A stretch of 61,830 nt of DNA from the NCBI GenBank assembly GCA_964454685.1, contig CAYVTZ010000017.1, positions 1 to 61,830 on the forward strand, in the 5' to 3' direction. This stretch comes from CAYVTZ01 sp964454685 (GTDB lineage: Bacteria > Bacillota > Clostridia > Christensenellales > Christensenellaceae). The notes beneath the pieces are model-generated. The model did no database searches. It was not told the origin of the DNA and worked only from the letters and a program-made list of their open reading frames with translations. Shown here piece by piece: positions 17,230 through 26,219 of this stretch. Position numbers and translations under genes: made by a program. How positions within the stretch are numbered: the first letter of the stretch is position 1; each line of letters opens with the position of its first letter.

Positions 17230-18303
17230 TTATTTCACCGCTATCACTCGGCCATCTTTCACCTCAAAAAAATACATGTCCGGCGTGGACATAATCTCGC
17301 TGCGATCCGCCATCGTGATAAACACCTGCAAATTGCGTAGACATTGCAGCAGGTTTTGCTTGCGGGATGCGTCCAATTCGGAAAAGACGTCGTCCAGCAA
17401 TAATACCGGCCGCTTTCCGGTGGATTCTTCCAAAATTTTGAGGCATGCTGCTTTTACCGAAAGCATCAAGGTGCGTAATTGCCCCTGCGATGCGTAATAT
17501 TTGACTTCTTTTTCATTCAGCAGTATTTCCAAATCATCCCGATGCGGTCCGCAAAAGCAGCTTCCTTCTTGAATCTCACGCGGTATATTCTTTTCTAACG
17601 TTTGCGCAATTTGCTCCGGCTTGATGGTGCAGCGATAGGTGATCTGTATGCTTTCTTGATCCCCCGAAATTTTTTTATGAATGTCCGGCACAAATTCATT
17701 GAGTTTTTTAACATAGGCAATGCGATTTTTCAGTATGATGCCAATAACTCCCGCAAGTTGTTCGTGAAATGCGGCAAGTTGCGGCGCAACGCGCGGATCA
17801 CGACGGCGCAGTAACGCATTTTTTTGTGCGATGATTTTCGTGTATGTTTTGAGCGCATCCACATAAGCAGGTCTGATTTTAGAAATTTCAGCGTCCAGAA
17901 ATCCCCGGCGCAACCCCGGCGCTTCCTTTGCCATTTTCATGTCCTCGGGTGAAAACACCACGACCATCAAATTGCCAAACAATTCCTTCATACTGCGCAC
18001 CGGAACGCCATCCAGCTTGATGCCCTTACGTTTCTCCCGCTCCAAAAGCATTTCCACATTGGATGCGATTTCCTTTTCCGCATATTCTGCAAATAGGTAC
18101 GCGGAGTCCATGCCATCACGAATCATCTTCGATTCCTGCACAACCCGAAAGGACTTTCCGTTTGCAAGTAACTGTATCGCTTCCAGCAAATTGGTCTTAC
18201 CCTGCGCATTTGCACCAAAAAGAATGTTGATCCCGCTTTGGAATACAACATTCGTTTTCTCATAGTTTCTGAAATTCAGTAGTTTGATGCGTGTTAGATT
18301 CAT
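17230..18303 (-). CDS. recF: DNA replication and repair protein RecF
   Basis: A 357-residue SMC-like ATPase that helps load RecA at gaps. Walker A is GANAQGKTNLLEAI near residue 33; the signature region is YASQGQLRTLMLSVK and Walker B is PVLLLDDVFSELD. It starts at ATG 18303, 16 nt after dnaN, with no clear ribosome site, so coupling to dnaN is likely. The small S4-domain gene (yaaA) often found between dnaN and recF is absent, and gyrB does not follow. Confidence 0.96.
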   Translation of the reverse strand: MNLTRIKLLNFRNYEKTNVVFQSGINILFGANAQGKTNLLEAIQLLANGKSFRVVQESKMIRDGMDSAYLFAEYAEKEIASNVEMLLEREKRKGIKLDGVPVRSMKELFGNLMVVVFSPEDMKMAKEAPGLRRGFLDAEISKIRPAYVDALKTYTKIIAQKNALLRRRDPRVAPQLAAFHEQLAGVIGIILKNRIAYVKKLNEFVPDIHKKISGDQESIQITYRCTIKPEQIAQTLEKNIPREIQEGSCFCGPHRDDLEILLNEKEVKYYASQGQLRTLMLSVKAACLKILEESTGKRPVLLLDDVFSELDASRKQNLLQCLRNLQVFITMADRSEIMSTPDMYFFEVKDGRVIAVK

Positions 18304-18319
18304 GAAGATAGACCGCGCA

Positions 18320-19408
18320 TCATTCGCGCAGCTGCACAGGCAGAATAAAGTAGCAGTATTTTCCCTCTTTTTTGATGATGCAAGGGCTGGTAGAAGTCTT
18401 AAACTGTATGGTAACTTCCGTTTCTTCTACATTTTTGAGCACATCTAAAATATATTTGGCATTAAATGCGATTGTCAGATCCTTACCCTCGGAAAGAATT
18501 GCAATGTTCTCATCAATATTACCCATTTCGGAATTAGAGCTGATCTCCAGATTCTTTTCGGTAATATCCATGCGCACAACATTGTTCATTTCCCGCGCCA
18601 GAATAGAAGCCCGCTCCAGACTATCACGCAGCATCGCGCTTTCCACCGTAATGCTTGTCAGGAAGTCCGAATTAATCAGCTTTTTATATTGAATATATTC
18701 GCCATCCAGCAGGCGTGTATAAATTTCCGTGGTTCCCACTTCAAACAGCGCCATGTTCGTTCCAATGGATAACTTCACCGGTTCTTCAGAATCCTCCAAA
18801 ATACGAGACAATTCACGCAATGTGCGCGAGGGAATAACACAGCTTGTTTCAATGTCCGAAATCGCCTCTTGCGAACGAATTGCCATGCGATAGCCGTCCA
18901 GCGCCACCAACGTGATGTGATTCTTTTGAATATCAAAATACATCCCCGTCAGAATAGGCTTATCTTCTGCCGTTGCAACAGAAAAAATAGTTTGATTGAT
19001 CATTTCTCTCAGCACATTCTGCTGCATTTTCAGCTTTTCCTGCTTTTCCATGGTGGGGAACATGGGAAATTCCGCTGCATCCATCTTCTGCAACACAGCT
19101 TTGGAATTCAGACAACTGATTTCAATCGAATTATCTCCTACACTCTTTACCGTAATATCGCTGTCCGGCATGTGATTGATAATCTCTATTAAAACGCGCG
19201 CCGGCAGCGCCGCCCTGCCTTCCTCCATAATTTGCGCATTACACTGTGCCTTGATGGAAAGCGCAATGTCCGTAGCATGCAGCACAATCCTTTCCTTTTC
19301 ACAGGTAAATAAGATACATTCCAATATCGTTTTCTGCATTTTAGAGGCAGCACGTCCCACAATGGAGATGGCAGAGAGCAGTTCGCTTTTTGTGGATATA
19401 AATTGCAT
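18320..19408 (-). CDS. dnaN: DNA polymerase III beta subunit (sliding clamp)
   Basis: A 362-residue clamp with three similar domains. Characteristic stretches are the N-terminal ELLSAISIVGRAASKMQKT, central TDGYR-like ALDGYRMAIR, and the C-terminal FILPVQLRE carrying the hydrophobic partner pocket residues. The clamp tethers polymerase and other factors to DNA. The ATG at 19408 follows GGAGGAATCCCG. It lies 219 nt downstream of dnaA, in the usual dnaA-dnaN-recF order. The dnaA-dnaN spacer contains loose DnaA-box-like words (TGTGGATAT near 19572). Confidence 0.97.
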   Translation of the reverse strand: MQFISTKSELLSAISIVGRAASKMQKTILECILFTCEKERIVLHATDIALSIKAQCNAQIMEEGRAALPARVLIEIINHMPDSDITVKSVGDNSIEISCLNSKAVLQKMDAAEFPMFPTMEKQEKLKMQQNVLREMINQTIFSVATAEDKPILTGMYFDIQKNHITLVALDGYRMAIRSQEAISDIETSCVIPSRTLRELSRILEDSEEPVKLSIGTNMALFEVGTTEIYTRLLDGEYIQYKKLINSDFLTSITVESAMLRDSLERASILAREMNNVVRMDITEKNLEISSNSEMGNIDENIAILSEGKDLTIAFNAKYILDVLKNVEETEVTIQFKTSTSPCIIKKEGKYCYFILPVQLRE

Positions 19409-19627
19409 CGGGATTCCTCCATTCTTATTCTTCTATTAGGTCGTTGTTGTGGTATTAGGGGGTGTTTATAACAGGCATAACACCTTAAAAACGCGCTACA
19501 ACTGTGAAAAATACACTTCGTTGCGCAGATGATCCTGTGAGTGACACGCTCATTTTCGGTGATACATTCCGAAAATGATGTGGATATTTTTTACCCCCTC
19601 AAAATCCACTCACATTTTATTCGCTCG

Positions 19628-21031
19628 TTATCCTTTTATTTTGTTGATGATATCCTCAACCACTTTACGCAGTTCTAAATCTTCCTTCATAAGTTTTCGA
19701 ATTTTCTCGTAAGCATACATGATGGTGGTATGATCCTTTTTGCCGAAAAATTCGGCAATCTTCATGTTGGAAAGATTGGTCATATCTCGCATTAAATACA
19801 TGGCAATCTGGCGTGGAAACGCAAATTCCTTGTTCTTTTTGCTGCCAAGCAGATCGTCTTTTTTTACATCATAATAGCTGCTGACCACGTCCACTACAAT
19901 GGTGGGCGTGATAATTTTTATCGTAGGCAGAGAAAAATAATCTTCCAGCGCTCTGCGTGCAATGTCCAGATCAATGGATTTGATGTTCATGAGATCTTTG
20001 TGCAGTTCCGCATACATAAATACACGCTGCAATGCGCCTTCCAAGGTCCGAATGTTTGTGTTTGGCTGCTCTGCCATGAAGTGAAAAACCTCATTCTTTA
20101 TGGGCAGTATTTCCGGGTTCTGTTCGCGGGTCAGCTGTGCCTTTTTCATCAAAATGGCAACGCGCGTTTCATAGTCCGGCGATTTAATGTCCGCAATAAT
20201 ACCCGCTTCAAAACGCGAACGAATCCGTTCTTCCAGCTTTTCCATCTCTCTCGGCGGTTTGTCGGAAGAAATGATGATCTGTTTGTTGATCTCGTGCAGC
20301 GCATTAAAAGTATGAAAAAATTCATCCTGCGTTACGTCTTTTCCGGAGATAAACTGGATATCGTCAATCATCAGGACATCCACTTTGCGATATTTATTAC
20401 GAAACTGCTCACGCAGATCGACATTGGTATTGTTGTTGGTAAGCTGGATCATTCGAATCAGCTCATTTGTAAAGGTCTCACTTGAAACATATACAATGTT
20501 TGCGTCGGGGTTGCTTTTGATGATCTCGTTGCCTACGGCGTGCATCAAATGTGTTTTCCCCAGTCCCACGCCACCGTATAAAAACAGCGGATTGTATGCC
20601 TTACCGGGGGACTGCGCCACGGCATGTGCCGCTGCATTGGCAAATTGATTGGATTCGCCTACCACAAATGTATCGAAAGTAAAGTTGGGATTCAAGTTGG
20701 AATCAGTTTTTTTCTGTGGAACCTCTTCCGGCTCAATCTCCGAAATTTTTAGATTGGACGCCTCCTGCGGAATCAAAAAAGAGAGCGAAATCGCTTCGTT
20801 GATTCCACCTTCCAATTCCTGCGCAGCGTCCTTAATTGCGGCAATGATCTGATCAGAATACTTTTCTGACATCATGCTCTGGTGCACCGGATTGCTGACT
20901 TCAAACAGATATACGCTGTTTTCTTCGTGAATGGGCTTTAGTTCCTTGATCCATACGTTGAACTGAAACATGGGAAGTTCTTCTTCCAGATGACTCAGCG
21001 CGCGTTCCCACAGCCTGTTAAAGTTCCTCAT
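19628..21031 (-). CDS. dnaA: Chromosomal replication initiator DnaA
   Basis: A 467-residue AAA+ initiator. Domain I (residues 1 to about 90) includes FNVWIKELKP; a variable linker follows. Domain III has Walker A GGVGLGKTHLMHA and Walker B VLMIDDIQF; domain IV carries the DnaA signature KKDHTTIMYAYEKI. It binds 9-mer DnaA boxes and opens the origin. The ATG at 21031 follows GGGGGGAAGCA. A cluster of DnaA-box-like words lies directly upstream, indicating the origin and probable autoregulation. Confidence 0.98.
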   Translation of the reverse strand: MRNFNRLWERALSHLEEELPMFQFNVWIKELKPIHEENSVYLFEVSNPVHQSMMSEKYSDQIIAAIKDAAQELEGGINEAISLSFLIPQEASNLKISEIEPEEVPQKKTDSNLNPNFTFDTFVVGESNQFANAAAHAVAQSPGKAYNPLFLYGGVGLGKTHLMHAVGNEIIKSNPDANIVYVSSETFTNELIRMIQLTNNNTNVDLREQFRNKYRKVDVLMIDDIQFISGKDVTQDEFFHTFNALHEINKQIIISSDKPPREMEKLEERIRSRFEAGIIADIKSPDYETRVAILMKKAQLTREQNPEILPIKNEVFHFMAEQPNTNIRTLEGALQRVFMYAELHKDLMNIKSIDLDIARRALEDYFSLPTIKIITPTIVVDVVSSYYDVKKDDLLGSKKNKEFAFPRQIAMYLMRDMTNLSNMKIAEFFGKKDHTTIMYAYEKIRKLMKEDLELRKVVEDIINKIKG

Positions 21032-21039
21032 TGCTTCCC

Positions 21040-21350
21040 CCCGGGAAATCCACAGGTTTTTTCCCTCTCTGATTGGTCAATTTCTGTTTTTATCGCAAAA
21101 TATCCACAGAGTTATACACATTACTCACATTTTTTGTGTATTTAATCATACCACAGTTCCTGTTTTGTCGCAATACGAATCCTTTTTTTTATGGTTGCTT
21201 TTTATATGTAACTATGTAAAAATGAAACCATGAGTGTGCCCAAATAAGCGGATTTCATTCAGCTTGATCATAAAAGCACTGTGGCAAGGCGATAAAGCCG
21301 CGTATATCGGTGCTGATTCTGTGTTAAGCCACAGAAAAGTGATCATGATA
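21040..21350. other. Candidate oriC: DnaA-box cluster and AT-rich stretch upstream of dnaA
   Basis: Within about 100 nt I see AAATCCACA (21046-21054), ATATCCACA (21100-21108), TTATACACA (21112-21120), TTACTCACA (21121-21129) and, on the other strand, AAATACACA (21136-21144). TTATACACA fits the TTATNCACA consensus; the others have one or two mismatches. An AT-rich stretch (about 21160-21235) lies to the right and could be the unwinding element. Position beside dnaA and the strand switch of flanking genes support an origin. The exact melting site cannot be fixed by eye. Confidence 0.6.
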
Positions 21351-21376
21351 AATCAATGAAAGTAGGAGGGGACATC

Positions 21377-22108
21377 ATGAGGAAATGCAAAGAAATCAGA
21401 ATGCAGGCGCGCATGACGCTTGCCGGACGATATGGTGCCGGCGTGGGAATTCCGTTTATTTTTGGATTGATTTCTGTGGGAATCGGAATTTTGTCTTTTC
21501 TTCCTTATTTTATTCCGTTTACAAACTTCCTTGCATCGGGTATGAGTCTGTATACGGCATTGCTGACTGTGTTTTCGACGGGCAATTTAAGCCTTTTGAT
21601 CTCGCTGCTTGCGTCTATATTTTTCCTTAATTTACTGTTTGTGGGGCAGTGCGGCGCATTTTTAAAAATATATCGCAGTGGACATCCAGAGCTTGAGGAT
21701 TTGTTCCATGGGCTTAAAAAGGAGCATTATGCGCGCTACTTAGGCGGCGTCCTGTGGATGAAGCTATTTCACTTCCTGTGGTCGCTGCTGTTTGTCATTC
21801 CGGGCATCATCAAATATTACTCTTACTTCGCAATGCCTTATCTGCTTTTCGATTGTCCCGATCTTGCTCCAACCAAAGCGCTGGAAATTTCTATGAAAAT
21901 GATGAAGGGAAAGCGCCTGCGCCTGTTTGGGCTGCAACTTGGCTTTATCGGCTGGTTTTTGCTTTCGATTCCCACATTGGGCTTTTTAAATATTTTCTTT
22001 GTCACGCCATATTTTCACACAACGATGGCGGGATACTATGATGAAGTACGCAGCAGTTGCCTGAAAGAGGGTATTGTGATGCCGGAGGACTTGCAAGCGG
22101 CTTTTTAA
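21377..22108 (+). CDS. DUF975-family membrane protein
   Basis: A 243-residue integral membrane protein with about five to six hydrophobic segments, opening with MRKCKEIRMQARMTLAGRYG and containing VIPGIIKYYSYFAMPYLLFD followed by ALEISMKMMKGKRLRLF, all typical of DUF975. Function unknown. The ATG at 21377 has AGGAGGGGACATC upstream; an in-frame start at 21356 lacks this. It sits between dnaA and rpmH, where most relatives have only the origin spacer, so it is probably an insertion into this neighbourhood. It ends at a hairpin at 22152-22190. Confidence 0.85.
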   Translation: MRKCKEIRMQARMTLAGRYGAGVGIPFIFGLISVGIGILSFLPYFIPFTNFLASGMSLYTALLTVFSTGNLSLLISLLASIFFLNLLFVGQCGAFLKIYRSGHPELEDLFHGLKKEHYARYLGGVLWMKLFHFLWSLLFVIPGIIKYYSYFAMPYLLFDCPDLAPTKALEISMKMMKGKRLRLFGLQLGFIGWFLLSIPTLGFLNIFFVTPYFHTTMAGYYDEVRSSCLKEGIVMPEDLQAAF

Positions 22109-22151
22109 CGGACAAATGGCGCATTCTGTGATATGATATACAAAACAAACG

Positions 22152-22190
22152 GTATGACTTTACTTTTTACAGAAGAAAAGTCATACTTTT
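22152..22190 (+). terminator. Terminator-like hairpin after the DUF975 gene
   Basis: GTATGACTTT and AAAGTCATAC form a perfect 10-bp stem followed by TTTT. Confidence 0.65.
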
Positions 22191-22192
22191 GA

Positions 22193-22221
22193 TTGACAGA
22201 TGGCTTAGGAAACACTATAAT
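22193..22221 (+). promoter_or_regulatory. Consensus sigma-A promoter of rpmH operon
   Basis: TTGACA (22193-22198), a 17-nt spacer and TATAAT (22216-22221): a perfect consensus promoter 83 nt before rpmH. Confidence 0.92.
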
Positions 22222-22304
22222 TATAATCGTCTTTTTATCGTTATGTATCAAAGGACGCAATAAAATTGTAATTTATTCTATATAAGGAAGAGAGATAATC
22301 AGCT

Positions 22305-22439
22305 ATGAAAATGACGTATCAACCAACGAAACTGAAACGCAGCCGCAACCACGGTTTCTTGAATAGAATGAAGACGAAGTCGGGCAGAAATGTTCTGAAA
22401 AGAAGACGCGCAAAAGGCAGAAAGGTATTGTCTGCATAA
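22305..22439 (+). CDS. rpmH: 50S ribosomal protein L34
   Basis: A 44-residue, highly basic protein, too short for many ORF callers. MTYQPTKLKRSRNHGF and GRNVLKRRRAKGRKVLSA are nearly invariant in L34. The ATG at 22305 follows GGAAGAGAG. It is transcribed from the consensus promoter at 22193-22221 and leads the rnpA-yidD-yidC-jag block, the standard arrangement beside oriC. Confidence 0.97.
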   Translation: MKMTYQPTKLKRSRNHGFLNRMKTKSGRNVLKRRRAKGRKVLSA

Positions 22440-22458
22440 TTAGCGTGACAGGGAGAAT

Positions 22459-22803
22459 ATGATCTCGCTTGTGACCCTGAAAAAAAATAAAGATTTCAGC
22501 TATGTATATCGTCGTGGGCGCGCGTTGCATTCTAAAGATCTGACGCTTGTCCATGTGAAGAGCAGGTACGGGTTCCGTGCCGGTTTTTCTGTAAGTAAAA
22601 AAGTTGGGAACAGTGTGGTGCGTAATAAAGTGCGCAGGCGCTTGAAAGAAGCGTTCCGCCGCGTGGCTCCCGTGAATGCGCAGCCTTGCAGTATGGTGTT
22701 TATTGCAAAGCCGGGGATCGTTTTGCTCAGCTTTGAGGAACTTCAAATGCAGATGCGCGGACTTTTTCGAAGGGCGGGATTGTATGAAAACGATTCTACT
22801 TAA
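22459..22803 (+). CDS. rnpA: Ribonuclease P protein component
   Basis: A 114-residue basic protein that assists the catalytic RNA in 5' maturation of tRNA precursors. The N-terminus LKKNKDFSYVYRRGR and the RNR-type motif SVVRNKVRRRLKEAFR are diagnostic. It begins 19 nt after rpmH and overlaps yidD by 20 nt, the conserved rpmH-rnpA-yidD arrangement. The gene for the RNA component is not in this window. Confidence 0.96.
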   Translation: MISLVTLKKNKDFSYVYRRGRALHSKDLTLVHVKSRYGFRAGFSVSKKVGNSVVRNKVRRRLKEAFRRVAPVNAQPCSMVFIAKPGIVLLSFEELQMQMRGLFRRAGLYENDST

Positions 22804-22993
22804 AATAATCTGGTTTTATCAGAAAGCGATTTCGCCTTATACACGGGCGGCTTGCCGATATACGCCAACCTGCTCGGCTTATGCAGTCGAAGCAATCCAA
22901 AAGTACGGCGCCGCAAAGGGGTTTTGGCTTGCGCTCAAGCGTTTTTTGCGTTGTAATCCGTTTTTTCCGGGCGGGTATGATCCTGTTCCGTGA
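22784..22993 (+). CDS. yidD: Membrane protein insertion efficiency factor YidD
   Basis: A 69-residue protein with the family pattern FYQKAISPYT, CRYTPTCSAYAVEAIQKYG and CNPFFPGGYDPVP. It is a small membrane-associated helper of YidC-dependent insertion. The ATG at 22784 lies inside the end of rnpA; the longer frame from 22676 is rnpA read in another register. yidC follows 18 nt later. Confidence 0.95.
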   Translation: MKTILLKIIWFYQKAISPYTRAACRYTPTCSAYAVEAIQKYGAAKGFWLALKRFLRCNPFFPGGYDPVP

Positions 22994-23011
22994 CCTTAGG
23001 AGGAAGAATAT

Positions 23012-23980
23012 TTGGATTTTTTAAGCAATAACTTTTTGTCGGATTTCTTCGTCATTTGCATGAAGGGGTTAAACAGCGCCTTTGCAAACTATGCGCTGAC
23101 GATCGTGATTTTGACTATCTTGATTCGCCTGTGCTTGCTGCCGCTGGATCTGAAACAGCGCAACAATCAGGCAAAAATGGCGGCGCTCGGGCCGGAAATC
23201 CAGTCACTGCAAAAGCGCTACGCCAACAATCCGCAGCAGTTGCAAAAAAAGCAGCAGGAGCTGTACGGAAAAATGGGTGTAAAGCCGATGCTGGGCTGCT
23301 TGCCGATGCTGATTCAGCTTCCTATCCTGTTTGCATTCTTTGGTGCGATGCGTGTGCTGCAGAGCGAACAGACGATTGGTTTGATTCTCAATGCCGCGCA
23401 ATATGGCGTGGAAAGCGTCCAGCTTCCTACTTTCTTCTGGGTGCATAACTTCTGGCAGCCGGATTCCGGTTTTGCGCAGATCATGCCGACGGCATCGGAA
23501 TTTTTAGCATTTGTACAGTCCAATTCAACTTTTATCCAGCCGCAGACACTTGCTATGCTGCAGTCGCAAGGTATCTTGACCTTTGCAAACGGCGCGATGA
23601 CTGTGAATTTGGAAACGTATGGTCAGCTTACAAGCGGCGTGATCGCTGCAAACAACTTGGTTGGATATGCAAACGGATGGTTCATATTACCGGCTCTTTC
23701 AGGCGTCGCATTGTTCCTGCAACAAAAGTTTTCGCCTGCCACAGCGATGCAGCAGCCAATGGCGTCAGGCTCATCAAAGGAGCAGCAGGATGCGCAAGGG
23801 TGTAGTACGAAGGTGATGATGTGGTTCTTCCCCATTTTTTCCGTCTATATTTGTATCACGTCTAACGCCGCATTTGCTCTGTACTGGTTCGTTTCCAGCT
23901 TGTACGCGTTCTCGCAGATGAAGGTTGTGGAACTGATCAAAAAATCCCGCGCGAAAAAGCAGGAAATTGTTGTCTCATAA
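23012..23980 (+). CDS. yidC: YidC/Oxa1-family membrane protein insertase
   Basis: A 322-residue insertase for membrane proteins. After a short N-terminal segment come the five-span core pieces: ALTIVILTILIRLCLLPLDL (span with the groove-facing arginine, R at LIRL), the charged coiled loop LQKRYANNPQQLQKKQQEL, PMLGCLPMLIQLPILFAFF, and the terminal pair of spans. The start is TTG at 23012, behind GGAGGAAGAATAT. The tail is short and basic, unlike YidC2 forms with long ribosome-binding tails. It is cotranscribed with yidD and jag. Confidence 0.95.
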   Translation: MDFLSNNFLSDFFVICMKGLNSAFANYALTIVILTILIRLCLLPLDLKQRNNQAKMAALGPEIQSLQKRYANNPQQLQKKQQELYGKMGVKPMLGCLPMLIQLPILFAFFGAMRVLQSEQTIGLILNAAQYGVESVQLPTFFWVHNFWQPDSGFAQIMPTASEFLAFVQSNSTFIQPQTLAMLQSQGILTFANGAMTVNLETYGQLTSGVIAANNLVGYANGWFILPALSGVALFLQQKFSPATAMQQPMASGSSKEQQDAQGCSTKVMMWFFPIFSVYICITSNAAFALYWFVSSLYAFSQMKVVELIKKSRAKKQEIVVS

Positions 23981-23998
23981 AGAAAGGGGATTACAGAT

Positions 23999-24793
23999 TT
24001 GGCTACTATCGAGGTTAAGGGTAAAACCGTTGACGAGGCAATCGCCTCGGGTTTGAATGAACTTGGTCTCTCCATCGACGAGGTGGATATTGAGATCATG
24101 CACGATGGCACAAGAGGGCTGTTTGGCATTGGACGCAATGCGCAGGTGCGCCTGACTACCAAGTCGGGAGACGCTCCGGTGGCTGCGGCAGCTCCGGCTG
24201 AGAAGCCTGCTGCAAAGCCGCAAAAGGCGGAACGCGCAGAGAAACGCGAGGAAGTGCGTGTGGAGCGCGAGCAGCGACAGGATGCGCCGGAGGCAGTGGA
24301 GCAAAAGCCGCTTGTACCGGCGACATCGCAGTGCGCACAGGACGCGACCGCTTTTTTAAACGGATTATTTAAGATCATGCAGTTAGACGCTGCTTGCAGC
24401 GCTTCGCAGGCTGATGAGAAAACGTTGAAGATCGACATTGCGGGGGAAGATACCGCTGTGCTGATCGGTCGGCGGGGGGATACGTTGGATGCGTTGCAGT
24501 ATCTGACGAGTCTTTCGGTAAACAAGGGCAGTGGCAACTACCAGCGTATCATGCTGGATGCGGAAAACTACCGGGTGCGTCGGGAGCAGACACTGGAGAA
24601 ATTGGCAAAGCGTCTGGCAAGCAATGTGGCGAAGTCGGGGAAGCCGATGAAGCTGGAACCTATGAACCCGTACGAGCGTCGTGTGCTGCATGCCACCTTG
24701 CAAAACAATCCGCGTGTGGAAACATTCTCTGAAGGTGTGGAGCCTTATCGATGTGTCGTGATACGCAGAAGATCACGCAGTGTGGAGCAATAA
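23999..24793 (+). CDS. jag: RNA-binding protein Jag/KhpB (EloR)
   Basis: A 264-residue protein with three parts: the Jag N-domain (VKGKTVDEAIASGLNELG, and RGLFGIG near residue 40), an Ala/Glu/Lys-rich linker (about 55-110), a KH domain (VLIGRRGDTLDALQYL) and a C-terminal R3H domain (MNPYERRVLHATLQ, RCVVIRRRS). It is an RNA-binding regulator linked to cell elongation in relatives. TTG start at 23999 behind AAAGGGGA. Conserved neighbour of yidC. Confidence 0.94.
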   Translation: MATIEVKGKTVDEAIASGLNELGLSIDEVDIEIMHDGTRGLFGIGRNAQVRLTTKSGDAPVAAAAPAEKPAAKPQKAERAEKREEVRVEREQRQDAPEAVEQKPLVPATSQCAQDATAFLNGLFKIMQLDAACSASQADEKTLKIDIAGEDTAVLIGRRGDTLDALQYLTSLSVNKGSGNYQRIMLDAENYRVRREQTLEKLAKRLASNVAKSGKPMKLEPMNPYERRVLHATLQNNPRVETFSEGVEPYRCVVIRRRSRSVEQ

Positions 24794-24805
24794 ACAAGAG
24801 AGACG

Positions 24806-24831
24806 AAGGGGGCGCATGCGTCCCCTTTTTT
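24806..24831 (+). terminator. Terminator between jag and mnmE
   Basis: AAGGGGGCGC-ATGC-GTCCCCTT followed by TTTT separates the rpmH-jag transcript from mnmE. Confidence 0.8.
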
Positions 24832-24866
24832 CAAGCAAAGGTTTTTGCTTGAATGAAGGAGTGCTT

Positions 24867-26219
24867 ATGAATACAATCGTCGCGCTTGCAACGCCGCCGG
24901 GGCAGTCGGGTGTTGCAGTCATCCGTTTAAGCGGTGCGGATGCGCTTGAGATCGCAAATAAGCTGCTTGCGCAGCCGTGGCGACCGCAGCATGCTCTGAT
25001 GCAGCTGCGCACGCTATGCTATGCGGGTGAAGTTTTAGACCATTGCTTGATGGTGGCGTTCTATGCGCCGCATTCCTTTACGGGCGAAGAAATTGTTGAA
25101 ATTCATGCGCACGGCAGCTCGTTTGGGGTGCGCCGAATGATCGATGCATTGATCGATGCAGGCGCTGTGCCTGCACAGCCCGGTGAATTTTCCAAGCGCG
25201 CATTTTTAAATGGAAAAATGGATCTTACTCAAGCGGAAGCGGTGAGCGATTTTATAGCGGCAAGCAGCTTTGCCGCATCCAGGCAGTCAATGCTTCAAAT
25301 TGGTGGGATGCTCAAGCGTCAGGTGTTGCAGTATCAAGCCGACCTTACAGACTGGATCGCACAGGCGGAAGCGGCGGTGGAATATCCGGAAGAAGATTTG
25401 GAAACAGAGATTGCTGCGCAGGTGCTTCCACGTGTGCTGCTTTTAAAGCAACAGGTGCAAGCGCTGTTGAGTACCTTTCGAGAGGGAAAGGTTATAAAGG
25501 AAGGCGTGCGCGTTGCTATTGTGGGCAAACCAAACGTTGGGAAATCTTCGCTGCTCAATGCGTTGACGCAGTCAGATCGTGCCATCGTGACGGACATTGC
25601 GGGCACCACGCGCGATGTGATCGAGCATACCTCTATGATTGGCGGATATCTATTCAATTTCTCGGATACGGCAGGAATGAGAAGAACGGACGATGTAATC
25701 GAGAATATCGGAATAAATCGGGCGAAGCTGGCGATAAACGAAGCAAATATCGTGATTTTAGTTATGGATGCCACGGCGCAGCGAGATGCTGATGACGATT
25801 TGCTTTTAAATCAATTAAAAGTGGACGCAGCCAACCTGATTCTCGTTTTCAACAAATTAGATTGCTGTGAGAGGCGCACAGATGTGGCTGAATTTCCCTG
25901 TTATGAGGGATATTTCCCTCTTGCGATCTCGGTTAAAACAGGTGAAAATTTGGAATTGCTACAAGAGCGTTTGCTTGCTTATGCTCAGTCGGATCAATCC
26001 GAGTCCTTGCTGATCACCAATGATCGGCACGCATTTTGTTTGCGCGAGGCAATCCGTTCCTTGGATGACGCCGCTGCTGCGATGGAGCAAGGGATCGATA
26101 TGGATTGTGTTGTGATCGACTTGCGTAATGCCTGGTCTGCGCTGGGTGAGATTACAGGCAACACGGTCAGTGAGGATATCATTGATCGTATTTTTGAAAA
26201 ATTCTGTTTGGGTAAATGA
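24867..26219 (+). CDS. mnmE: tRNA modification GTPase MnmE
   Basis: A 450-residue GTPase which, with MnmG, adds the (carboxy)methylaminomethyl group to wobble U34 of certain tRNAs. The N-terminal folate-binding domain starts MNTIVALATPPGQSGVAVIR. The G domain has GKPNVGKSSLLNAL near residue 215, DTAG, and NKLD. The C-terminus is FCLGK, holding the conserved cysteine. The ATG at 24867 follows AAGGAG; the frame opens at 24780 across a terminator, so the longer form is rejected. It overlaps mnmG by 4 nt (ATGA). Confidence 0.96.
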   Translation: MNTIVALATPPGQSGVAVIRLSGADALEIANKLLAQPWRPQHALMQLRTLCYAGEVLDHCLMVAFYAPHSFTGEEIVEIHAHGSSFGVRRMIDALIDAGAVPAQPGEFSKRAFLNGKMDLTQAEAVSDFIAASSFAASRQSMLQIGGMLKRQVLQYQADLTDWIAQAEAAVEYPEEDLETEIAAQVLPRVLLLKQQVQALLSTFREGKVIKEGVRVAIVGKPNVGKSSLLNALTQSDRAIVTDIAGTTRDVIEHTSMIGGYLFNFSDTAGMRRTDDVIENIGINRAKLAINEANIVILVMDATAQRDADDDLLLNQLKVDAANLILVFNKLDCCERRTDVAEFPCYEGYFPLAISVKTGENLELLQERLLAYAQSDQSESLLITNDRHAFCLREAIRSLDDAAAAMEQGIDMDCVVIDLRNAWSALGEITGNTVSEDIIDRIFEKFCLGK

